A stretch of 5,746 bases of DNA from Chitinophagaceae bacterium (GTDB lineage Bacteria > Bacteroidota > Bacteroidia > Chitinophagales > Chitinophagaceae), in the NCBI GenBank assembly GCA_020846105.1, contig JADLEN010000311.1, positions 1-5,746 on the forward strand. Direction: 5' to 3'. A program made the translations under genes and the position numbers. Below are positions 1-5,746 of the stretch, one piece after another (the stretch's first letter is position 1; each line of letters opens with the position of its first letter). The notes under the pieces were generated by a model. That model did not search any database. It saw nothing but the letters and a program-made list of their open reading frames with translations, and was not told where the DNA came from.

Positions 1-1
1 A

Positions 2-394
2 ACCTTGTTTAGCGGGCATAGTGGTGTGGGCAAAAGCACGCTCATTAATCAATTGATACCCAACTTAGATTTGCGTACCGAAATTGTTTCGGATTATAGC
101 GGCAAAGGGCAGCATACCACCACATTTGCCGAAATGTTCGACCTGCCCAACGGTGGTGCTATTATAGACACGCCGGGGGTCAAGGAGTTTGGTCTTATAG
201 ACATTAGCCAAGACGAGCTTGCGCAATATTACCCCGAAATGCAAAGGCTATTATCGCAATGCCGTTTTAATAATTGCAAACATATTAATGAGCCAGGCTG
301 TGCCGTAAAGGCTGCATTAGAAACCGATATTGTGAGCGAAGAACGCTACCTCAGTTACCTATCTATCTGGGAGTCTATTGCTAAAGTGTGGTAA
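2..394 (+). CDS. rsgA: Ribosome small subunit-dependent GTPase A, C-terminal part (5' truncated by window edge)
   Basis: RsgA (YjeQ) is a circularly permuted GTPase that binds the maturing 30S subunit near the decoding centre, checks late assembly and leaves on GTP hydrolysis; it is cytoplasmic. The visible frame begins before the window, so the TTG at position 5 is internal. Numbering from that codon, the P-loop GHSGVGKST is at 4-12, a switch I-like GKGQHTT at 33-39, and DTPG (G3) at 55-58. The RsgA-specific zinc site follows as Cys86, Cys91, His93 and Cys99, and a short helical tail ends the protein. This order, with G1 to G3 followed by the Cys/His zinc knuckle, is diagnostic of RsgA. The missing part should be the OB-fold and the permuted G4/G5 motifs. 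The reading frame is intact and all expected residues in this portion are present. The next gene starts 18 nt downstream with no terminator between, so some read-through into it is likely. Confidence 0.96.
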   Translation, partial: TLFSGHSGVGKSTLINQLIPNLDLRTEIVSDYSGKGQHTTTFAEMFDLPNGGAIIDTPGVKEFGLIDISQDELAQYYPEMQRLLSQCRFNNCKHINEPGCAVKAALETDIVSEERYLSYLSIWESIAKVW

Positions 395-412
395 AATAAA
401 AACAAAAAAAGA
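395..412 (+). promoter_or_regulatory. A-rich translation initiation region of the barrel lipoprotein gene
   Basis: The whole gap between the rsgA stop and the next ATG is 18 nt, 15 of them A, with no GGAG-like core. Bacteroidota ribosomes make little use of Shine-Dalgarno pairing and favour unstructured A-rich leaders, so this is the likely ribosome entry site and supports the ATG at 413. The gap is too short to hold a promoter or terminator of its own. Confidence 0.4.
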
Positions 413-1498
413 ATGAATTTTAGAATGATTTTAAAGACGAAAATTAAAAGGGTTAATTGCTCGATAACTATACTGATGGCGTTTTTGCTTGTGTTTAGCG
501 CATGTGGTGGCGAAAAGATGAAACCTTTCGTTTCTTTTTATTATTGGAAACAGAATTACAAACTAGATAGCCTTGAAAAACAAACTTTGCAAACCAACAA
601 TTTGCAACAATTGTATGTGCGCTATTTCGATGTGGTATATGATGCACAGCAACAGCTTGCAAAGCCTGTAGCACCTGTGCAGCTTGCTAAGGAAGATATT
701 GTAAACCCAATAGTGCCAGTAGTATTTATCAAAAATGAGGTGTTTGAGAAGCTCGATTCTGCTGCGGTTTACAAATTGGCAACACAAACATTGTCTTTGC
801 TAGATCAGATAAATACAACAGCTGGAATTAAGTGTAGGGCGGTGCAATTTGATTGCGATTGGACTGCAAAAACGGCACCAAAGTATTTTTATTACCTGAA
901 GCAAATGCGCGAAAAATTAGACGAGCATGATAAGGGTTGCACCTTTGCTTCGCTTACCATGCTTACGGCTACGATACGCTTGCATCAGGTAAAATATCCG
1001 GAGCGAGAGGGCGTGCCACCTGTAGATAAAGGTGTGCTGATGTTTTACAATATGGGCAAAATAAACACAAGCGAGGTCAATTCTATTTATGATCAAAAGA
1101 CAAGCCAGGCTTACTTATCGTCTCTAGCATCATACACGTTAAGGATGGATGTTGCTGTGCCTGTATTTGCCTGGGGTATTCAGATACGCGATGGGCAGGT
1201 GCTCACATTGCTCAATAAAATGGACGACCGAGATTTTCAAAACAAAGAAGAATTTGAGGTTTTAAAACCTCAAAGATACCGGGCTGTTGCCTCGTTTTTT
1301 AAGAATGGTTTTTATTTCAAAGTGGGCGACGAAGTAAAGGTAGAACAAGTAGATGAAGCTGCGTTTACGCAAATGATTGCCGACCTTAAAGTGTATTACC
1401 CCAACCAATTTCAGCAAGTTATTTTTTATGATTTAGATGCAAGTAATATTTCGCGTTATGAAAAAGATTTTTTCCAAAAAACTGTTACTGCTTTTTAG
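413..1498 (+). CDS. Predicted lipoprotein with a TIM-barrel-like, glycoside-hydrolase-like fold (function unknown; possibly DUF3142-related)
   Basis: I do not recognise a characterised homologue. The 361-aa product begins with a lipoprotein signal: basic residues at 8-13, a hydrophobic core at about 17-29, and a lipobox VFSAC with Cys31 as the predicted lipidated residue. An alternative ATG at 425 would keep the same signal. The mature part alternates strands and helices in a way that fits eight barrel strands: about 38-45, 67-75, 99-106, 141-149, 177-189, 207-213, 247-256 and 334-340. Strand ends carry polar and aromatic residues typical of a carbohydrate-type pocket: Trp45, Asp147/Asp149/Trp150, Arg189/His191, Tyr212/Asn213, Trp254 and Asp340. 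The DCDW motif resembles the GH18 DxxDxDxE motif, but Val144 stands at the first Asp and Thr151 at the catalytic Glu, so classical chitinase chemistry is unlikely. I recall similar strings in uncharacterised Bacteroidota proteins and in DUF3142, but that is memory, not a search. Its 3' end overlaps the next lipoprotein gene by 41 nt, implying joint expression. Confidence 0.8.
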   Translation: MNFRMILKTKIKRVNCSITILMAFLLVFSACGGEKMKPFVSFYYWKQNYKLDSLEKQTLQTNNLQQLYVRYFDVVYDAQQQLAKPVAPVQLAKEDIVNPIVPVVFIKNEVFEKLDSAAVYKLATQTLSLLDQINTTAGIKCRAVQFDCDWTAKTAPKYFYYLKQMREKLDEHDKGCTFASLTMLTATIRLHQVKYPEREGVPPVDKGVLMFYNMGKINTSEVNSIYDQKTSQAYLSSLASYTLRMDVAVPVFAWGIQIRDGQVLTLLNKMDDRDFQNKEEFEVLKPQRYRAVASFFKNGFYFKVGDEVKVEQVDEAAFTQMIADLKVYYPNQFQQVIFYDLDASNISRYEKDFFQKTVTAF

Positions 1499-3716
1499 TG
1501 CAATAGCATTTATTTCTTATGGCTTTTTGTGGGCATGTGCTGGTGGCGATTGGGATGAATATGGCAATTCTGCTTTTACACCAGAAGCCTTTGTTGACAA
1601 TAGCTACAAGCCTTTCTTTTTTTCGCAGCAGTTCTATTACGATATTGGTTTTGACGAAGCCCACCGCTCGCGTTTCAACGATGCGATTGTAAAGGACTGG
1701 ACACAATATTTAGGCAAAAATAACCAAGCAAGGGAAGTGCAGTTTTTGCTGCTCAATGCTAGCAAACAATTGATAGATAGCATACAGGCAATGCCATTAA
1801 AAACATTGCCGAAAAACATAGCTGCTATGCAATTGGTGCTCAATAAGGCAGAACCTAAAATTGCACAAATGTTACGTTTCTTGTCTTATGCCAAAGCCAA
1901 TGAAGCCTATGCCGCAGCCGAGATAGAATATTGGCGATACGATGAACAAAAGCCTATAAAAAAACTAAGTTCATCGCAACTAGCAATGGTGAAGCAAATG
2001 GAAAAAGAGTTTGATGCTTCCAATGATTTGTTCCTAAAGCAACGGTATTTTTTTCAGATTGTGAGGGCTATTTATTTTGCCCAACAATACCAAACTTGTA
2101 TAGCATTTTACAAAAAACATCAGCAAATATTTCCTGAAAATATTTTGGCGGCAAGGTGCGAAAGCTATGTGGCTGGGGCATTTTACAAAATGAAAAATTA
2201 TGCCGAAGCCAATTACCGCTACAGCAAAGTTTTTGAGGTAGCCCCTGAGTTTAAAACAGTAGCGTATTTTAGCTTTCATCCACAAGATGAGACAGACTGG
2301 CAGCAGACTTTGGCCTTGTGCAAAAGCAAGGAAGAGCAAATTACCCTGTGGCAAATATTGGGTATTTACTTTGACGAACAACGTGCTATTAAAGAGATTT
2401 ATGCCTTAAACCCCAAGGCTGAAAAACTGGAACTTTTATTGGCACGATTGATAAATATTCAAGAGCAAAAAGTATTGCAGCATAGTTATAATCAGCGCAC
2501 CTATAGGTTTGAGGGAGATAAGTTTGATGCTAAGGAATTGGATATCCGTGCACGTAGTTTGGTGGCGGGTATTGCCAAGGCCGAAAATACATCAAAGCCT
2601 TATATGTGGCATATTGCAAATGGTTATTTGTGTTTTCTCAACAGCGATTATTTAAGTGCCAATAGTTATTACAACATGGCGCAGAAAAACTTAAAAAGTG
2701 CACCTGAATTGGCAAAAGCGCAGCATCGCTTATTCGTGTTTATGAATAGGGTGGCAAGCGCCGAAAAAATAGATGCTCAAACTGAAAAATTATTGCTACC
2801 CGACTTGCAATGGTTGGAGCACGATGCGCATTCCCTACCAAATTTCAGATACGATTATGCCTATAGTTGGGCAAAGAAAACTATAGGGAAAAAATACAAA
2901 GCGCAAGGGGATACCGTACGATCAGAAATGTTTTATCATCAAGATAGTTTTTTTGCAAACCCAGTACAGGTGCAGCTTTTGAAAGATTATTTAAAAGTTT
3001 CTCCCACTGCCCAATCCTTTGATTACTATTGTCATCGTATCAACACTATTTCTGTAAATGGTATCAGCGAATACCAAGCAATTGCATTGGCTTATCAAAA
3101 TAAAATATCAGAAGCCATCACATTAATGGCAACCGCAGATAGTGTAAAAGATGCAAAACTATTTGGCAACCCTTTTAATGGTAATATCAAAGATTGCCAT
3201 GATTGTGATCATGCAGCAACACAAAAAGTGAAGTACAGCAAACTTTCTTTTTTGCAAAAATTACAAGAGCTCAAATCAAATGTAGACAATAGAGTAGATG
3301 TGTATAATAATGCACTGTTGCTAGGAAATGCTTTTTACAATATGTCGCACTTTGGTAATGCACGCATGTTTTATGAAGGTGCTGTAATTGGCTGCTGCCA
3401 TAGCGCTCCCGATATTTTGCCCGATTTTATAAAGCCTACATTGCTAAATATGTCAAATGCCAGCGCTTATTATAAAACGGCTTTGAGCGTTGCAACTAAT
3501 GAGGAGCAAAAGGCAAAATTGAACTACTTGTTGCTCAAAATTGAACGCAATGAGCATTATAAAAAAATATTTGCCAATCCTGATTATTCTGGTTGGGATT
3601 ATGCAGCGCCACCTGCTACAAACTTTTCTTTATTGGCGGCTTATAAACACACCAAATATTATAAAGAGGTTATTGCTGAGTGCGGCTATTTTCGTGCCTA
3701 CCTTGGAGTGCGCTAG
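1458..3716 (+). CDS. Large predicted lipoprotein with TPR-like helical repeats and a Cys/His cluster (function unknown)
   Basis: A 752-aa protein of unknown function. I chose the ATG at 1458 over the in-frame ATG at 1437 because it gives a clean signal peptide: MKK, a hydrophobic core at about 9-25, and a lipobox-like LWAC with Cys27. Trp at the -2 position is unusual, so lipidation is probable rather than certain. The mature protein starts Cys-Ala-Gly-Gly-Asp-Trp-Asp-Glu, an acidic stretch like the lipoprotein export signal that sends Bacteroidota lipoproteins to the cell surface. The rest is mostly helical. TPR-like helix pairs with small and aromatic residues in register are visible at about 199-229, 232-264, 382-416 and 612-643, consistent with a protein-binding scaffold. 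A cluster Cys580-His581-x-Cys583-x-His585 and a second Cys646-Cys647-His648 could bind a metal or form disulfides. The gene starts inside the barrel lipoprotein gene, with no A-rich or Shine-Dalgarno leader, which suggests translational coupling. It ends 17 nt before a hairpin terminator. Confidence 0.85.
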   Translation: MKKIFSKKLLLLFSAIAFISYGFLWACAGGDWDEYGNSAFTPEAFVDNSYKPFFFSQQFYYDIGFDEAHRSRFNDAIVKDWTQYLGKNNQAREVQFLLLNASKQLIDSIQAMPLKTLPKNIAAMQLVLNKAEPKIAQMLRFLSYAKANEAYAAAEIEYWRYDEQKPIKKLSSSQLAMVKQMEKEFDASNDLFLKQRYFFQIVRAIYFAQQYQTCIAFYKKHQQIFPENILAARCESYVAGAFYKMKNYAEANYRYSKVFEVAPEFKTVAYFSFHPQDETDWQQTLALCKSKEEQITLWQILGIYFDEQRAIKEIYALNPKAEKLELLLARLINIQEQKVLQHSYNQRTYRFEGDKFDAKELDIRARSLVAGIAKAENTSKPYMWHIANGYLCFLNSDYLSANSYYNMAQKNLKSAPELAKAQHRLFVFMNRVASAEKIDAQTEKLLLPDLQWLEHDAHSLPNFRYDYAYSWAKKTIGKKYKAQGDTVRSEMFYHQDSFFANPVQVQLLKDYLKVSPTAQSFDYYCHRINTISVNGISEYQAIALAYQNKISEAITLMATADSVKDAKLFGNPFNGNIKDCHDCDHAATQKVKYSKLSFLQKLQELKSNVDNRVDVYNNALLLGNAFYNMSHFGNARMFYEGAVIGCCHSAPDILPDFIKPTLLNMSNASAYYKTALSVATNEEQKAKLNYLLLKIERNEHYKKIFANPDYSGWDYAAPPATNFSLLAAYKHTKYYKEVIAECGYFRAYLGVR

Positions 3717-3733
3717 CAATATTTTATAAACTT

Positions 3734-3769
3734 AAAAGCCCCGAAACATAATGGTTTCGGAGCTTTTTT
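3734..3769. terminator. Bidirectional intrinsic terminator between the lipoprotein operon and porT
   Basis: The arms at 3734-3747 and 3754-3767 form a 14-bp stem with a 6-nt loop (ATAATG), GC-rich in the middle, followed by six T residues at 3764-3769. In the plus-strand transcript one pair (C3740 with A3761) is mismatched. In the minus-strand transcript the same pair becomes G-U, so the stem is unbroken, but its U run is only four long. It lies 17 nt after the large lipoprotein stop and 23 nt beyond the porT stop, so it is well placed to end both convergent transcripts. Confidence 0.85.
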
Positions 3770-3790
3770 ATAAAAAAATATTTATTGAGG

Positions 3791-4498
3791 CTAGCCTTCT
3801 AAATGAATAGAGATGAGGATAGATCTGGTTCTTATCTGGTCGATAGCATTGGTGAGCGGTAGATTTTTGTCAATGTAAATTTGGTTCATCAAGCCTTCGC
3901 TAAGTTTTATTTCTGGTGAAAAAATAAAGTTTGGGTAATAAAATTCCAAGCCAAAACCCAATTCATATCCAAGGTCCATTGGTTTAAATTTCAAGAATTC
4001 ATCCTTTTTGCGCGAATTGGCATTTGCAGCCATATCATAATCAAATTTGCCGCCCGCTAGCCCATAAAATCTAAAGTTGTGTATGCGGTCGCTCTTGAAT
4101 TTGAACTGCAAAGGCAGATGAATATATATAGACTCAATGCTCTTCGTTTCCACATCATTAGGTACATTGGGCTTGTTGAAGGTCAAACTTTTTTCGGCAA
4201 ATGAAATCGATGGTATCAATCGTAAATCTACAAAGCTATTGAGGCGAAGGTTGCCCATGATGCCTAGGTTGAAGCCAGAACCCCAACCCGGCTGGATACT
4301 CATGAAGGTATCTGTATTGGCAAATGACTCTGAATATTTTATACGATGCCGAGACTGGTTGAAACCGAAGGTAAGCCCAAAATAATAGGGTTTGCTATCA
4401 TGGTCTTCCATGTTCACGATTCTGTCTTGGGCTATTGTATTTTCAAAGGTTAATAGGCCTGCAACAATTAGTAAAATGTATTTAAAAGGAGTGTGCAT
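3791..4498 (-). CDS. porT: PorT-like outer-membrane beta-barrel protein, type IX secretion system
   Basis: PorT is a small outer-membrane beta-barrel protein needed for the type IX secretion system, which exports gingipains, gliding adhesins and other C-terminally tagged proteins in Bacteroidota. The product is 235 aa from the ATG at 4498, close to the size I expect for PorT. It has a signal peptide (hydrophobic core about 8-18, likely cleavage near TIA-QD at 23/24). The mature part is rich in amphipathic strands. PorT-like marks are YYFGLTFGFNQS at 38-49, a GFNLGIMGNLRL strand pair at 75-86, LPLQFKFKSDR at 128-138 followed by RFYGLAGGKFDYD at 143-155, and SPEIKLSEGLMN at 194-205. The chain ends in strand-like residues, as outer-membrane barrels do. 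A GTG start at 4528 is possible but would add residues before the signal peptide and overlap the candidate promoter, so I prefer the ATG. Other PorT-family or general beta-barrel (OmpW/OprF-like) proteins are the main alternatives. It stands alone here, convergent with the lipoprotein operon and divergent from lysA. Confidence 0.78.
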   Translation of the reverse strand: MHTPFKYILLIVAGLLTFENTIAQDRIVNMEDHDSKPYYFGLTFGFNQSRHRIKYSESFANTDTFMSIQPGWGSGFNLGIMGNLRLNSFVDLRLIPSISFAEKSLTFNKPNVPNDVETKSIESIYIHLPLQFKFKSDRIHNFRFYGLAGGKFDYDMAANANSRKKDEFLKFKPMDLGYELGFGLEFYYPNFIFSPEIKLSEGLMNQIYIDKNLPLTNAIDQIRTRSILISIHLEG

Positions 4499-4527
4499 GT
4501 TTTTCTTTCTTGTCTGTAAAACGCACA

Positions 4528-4535
4528 CGAAGGTA
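4528..4535 (-). promoter_or_regulatory. Candidate porT promoter -7 element
   Basis: On the minus strand this reads TACCTTCG, one mismatch from the Bacteroidota -7 consensus TAnnTTTG. It ends 29 nt before the porT ATG, giving a plausible leader of about 25 nt that is A-rich near the start codon. I see no matching -33 TTG at the usual spacing, so this is a tentative site. Confidence 0.35.
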
Positions 4536-4622
4536 TATTATTTCGTTTGTTCATTATTTTACAAAGAGATACTTTTATTTTCAACGACAAAAAAACCTCG
4601 TAAATTCTGCCTTTAGATAGCT

Positions 4623-4630
4623 TAATTTTG
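4623..4630 (+). promoter_or_regulatory. lysA promoter -7 element (near-leaderless start)
   Basis: TAATTTTG matches the Bacteroidota sigma-ABfr -7 consensus TAnnTTTG exactly. Only 7 nt separate its final G from the lysA ATG at 4638. With transcription usually starting a few bases after this box, the mRNA should have almost no 5' leader. No clear -33 TTG is visible about 20 nt upstream. The box's first three bases are also an in-frame TAA for lysA, which rules out any start codon farther upstream. Confidence 0.6.
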
Positions 4631-4637
4631 CGCCCTT

Positions 4638-5746
4638 ATGAATAATCAATTGACAAATGAACAACTTATATCGGCAGCCAAAACTTTTGGCACACCATTG
4701 TATTTGTACAATACCGAAAAAATTACCGAGCAGTTTGAAAAACTAACTAACGCATTCGCAGGACACAAGACACGCTTGTTTTATGCTTGCAAGGCACTTA
4801 CCAATATCAATATCCTCAAACATCTAAAATCGCTTGGTTCCAATCTCGATTGTGTAAGCATCAATGAGGTAATGCTTGGTCTTCGTGCAGGTTTCGAGCC
4901 TCAGCAAATTCTTTTTACACCCAATTGTGTGTCTTTTGATGAGATTAAAGAGGCGGTAGCACTTGGTGTTAATATCAATATCGATAGCATAGCAATGCTA
5001 GAGCTGTTTGGTAATTATTATGGCGACACATACCCAATTTGTATTCGTATCAATCCGCATATCGAAGCAGGTGGTAATTACAAAATTTCAACAGGCCATA
5101 TCGACTCTAAGTTTGGTATTTCTATCCATCAGATACGCCATATTGTACGTGTAGTAAAAACTACAAAGTTGCACATTCAAGGCCTTCACATGCACACAGG
5201 CAGTGAAATTAAAGACATTAATGTGTTTATCCAAGCTATGGATGTATTGCTGTCTGTGGCAGAGCATTTCGACCGTTTAGAGTTTTTGGATTTAGGTAGT
5301 GGCTTCAAAGTGCCTTACAAAGACGAAGACAGAGAAACAGATATTGTAGGCCTTGGCGAAAAACTTAATATCGCCATCAAGGCTTTCGAACAAGAATATG
5401 GCAAGCCACTTGAAATATGGTTCGAGCCAGGTAAATACCTTGTGAGTGAATGTGGCTATTTTATAGTCAATGCTAATATTATTAAACAAACTACGGCAAC
5501 TGTTTTTGTGGGTGTCAATTCAGGTTTCAACCACCTTATTCGCCCTATGTTTTACGATTCGTACCACAAGATTGCTAACATCAGTAATGCAAGCGGGGCA
5601 GAGCGTATTTACACGGTAGTTGGCAATATTTGCGAGACAGATACATTTGCCTGGGATAGGGTGCTTAACGAAGTTCGTGAAGATGATTTGTTGGCCTTTT
5701 ACAATGCTGGCGCTTATGGTTTCGAGATGAGTAGTAATTTCAACTC
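4638..5746 (+). CDS. lysA: Diaminopimelate decarboxylase, 3' truncated by window edge
   Basis: LysA is a cytoplasmic fold-type III PLP enzyme that decarboxylates meso-diaminopimelate to L-lysine, the last step of the pathway. The frame is open from the ATG at 4638 to the window end (369 full codons), and an in-frame TAA at 4623 fixes the start. Motifs run in family order. FYACKALTN at 48-56 has Lys52 as the PLP Schiff-base lysine. HMHTGSE is at 184-190, and DLGSGFKVPY at 218-227 stands at the glycine-rich PLP-phosphate loop. EPGKYLVSE is at 263-271, CETDTF at 332-337 has Cys332 as the catalytic cysteine from the partner subunit, and NAGAYGFEMSSNFN at 356-369 has the PLP-contacting Tyr360. About 30-40 C-terminal residues should lie beyond the window. 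The EPGR motif has Lys instead of Arg (Lys266), conservative and in my memory common in Bacteroidota. The motif set argues against carboxynorspermidine or arginine decarboxylase. It is transcribed from its own promoter, divergent from porT. Confidence 0.96.
   Translation, partial: MNNQLTNEQLISAAKTFGTPLYLYNTEKITEQFEKLTNAFAGHKTRLFYACKALTNINILKHLKSLGSNLDCVSINEVMLGLRAGFEPQQILFTPNCVSFDEIKEAVALGVNINIDSIAMLELFGNYYGDTYPICIRINPHIEAGGNYKISTGHIDSKFGISIHQIRHIVRVVKTTKLHIQGLHMHTGSEIKDINVFIQAMDVLLSVAEHFDRLEFLDLGSGFKVPYKDEDRETDIVGLGEKLNIAIKAFEQEYGKPLEIWFEPGKYLVSECGYFIVNANIIKQTTATVFVGVNSGFNHLIRPMFYDSYHKIANISNASGAERIYTVVGNICETDTFAWDRVLNEVREDDLLAFYNAGAYGFEMSSNFN

Noticed and set aside
518..1650. Similar N-terminal strings in the two lipoproteins (KPFVSFYYW and KPFFFSQQFYY) as a sign of duplication
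   Set aside because: The likeness covers only a few aromatic-rich residues. The rest of the proteins differ in fold and length, so chance or a shared compositional bias explains it.
2034..2381. A 115-codon open frame on the minus strand
   Set aside because: It lies antisense within the large lipoprotein gene, whose frame is well supported by the signal peptide and repeats, and its translation shows no recognisable domain or leader.
3192..3212. Cytochrome c-type haem attachment site in the CHDCDH cluster
   Set aside because: Haem c attachment needs CxxCH; here the residue after the second Cys is Asp, so the motif does not fit.
3541..3729. A 62-codon plus-strand open frame at the end of the large lipoprotein gene
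   Set aside because: It overlaps the real frame almost fully and has no start signal or domain. It runs only 13 nt past the real stop.
4137..4616. Two plus-strand open frames opposite porT and its upstream region
   Set aside because: They are antisense to a convincing beta-barrel gene, and their translations look like low-information mirror products. The second also runs through the divergent promoter region.
4499..4637. A riboswitch or small RNA in the porT-lysA intergenic region
   Set aside because: The region is only 139 bp, AT-rich, without a clear hairpin or lysine-riboswitch features, and the lysA promoter box sits too close to the start codon to leave a leader.
5292..5489. A 65-codon minus-strand open frame
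   Set aside because: It is a shadow within lysA, where conserved decarboxylase motifs occupy the opposite strand.

Overview
The window suggests a member of the phylum Bacteroidota, probably from the environmental classes (Chitinophagia, Sphingobacteriia, Cytophagia or a relative) rather than gut Bacteroides. The base composition is AT-rich and no gene has a convincing Shine-Dalgarno sequence. There is a textbook Bacteroidota sigma-ABfr -7 box (TAATTTTG) in front of one gene. Another gene encodes a protein that looks like PorT, a part of the type IX secretion system found only in this phylum. No mobile elements, tRNA or rRNA genes, CRISPR arrays or large repeats are visible, and no stretch over 300 bases lacks a gene.

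Layout. The left end (2-394, +) is the C-terminal part of rsgA, the GTPase that checks 30S ribosome maturation. After an 18-nt A-rich gap with no terminator come two overlapping genes for predicted lipoproteins. The first (413-1498, +; 361 aa) has a strand/helix alternation that reads like a complete (beta/alpha)8 barrel, with a DxD motif resembling a degenerate glycoside-hydrolase site. The second (1458-3716, +; 752 aa) is a large helical, TPR-like lipoprotein with an acidic N-terminus and a Cys/His cluster. I do not know the function of either. Their 41-nt overlap suggests coupled translation and a shared role. A hairpin at 3734-3769 sits between this transcript and the convergent porT-like gene (3791-4498, -) and probably ends both. 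A 139-bp divergent intergenic region then separates porT from lysA (4638 to the right edge, +), the diaminopimelate decarboxylase for the last step of lysine synthesis. lysA lacks only its C-terminal tail.

How the genes relate. rsgA and lysA are housekeeping genes. The porT-like gene belongs to outer-membrane protein secretion. The two lipoproteins are the least understood part: a barrel protein plus a large repeat protein, both apparently membrane-anchored and encoded as an overlapping pair. They are the best candidates here for undescribed biology, but the sequence alone does not show what they do.
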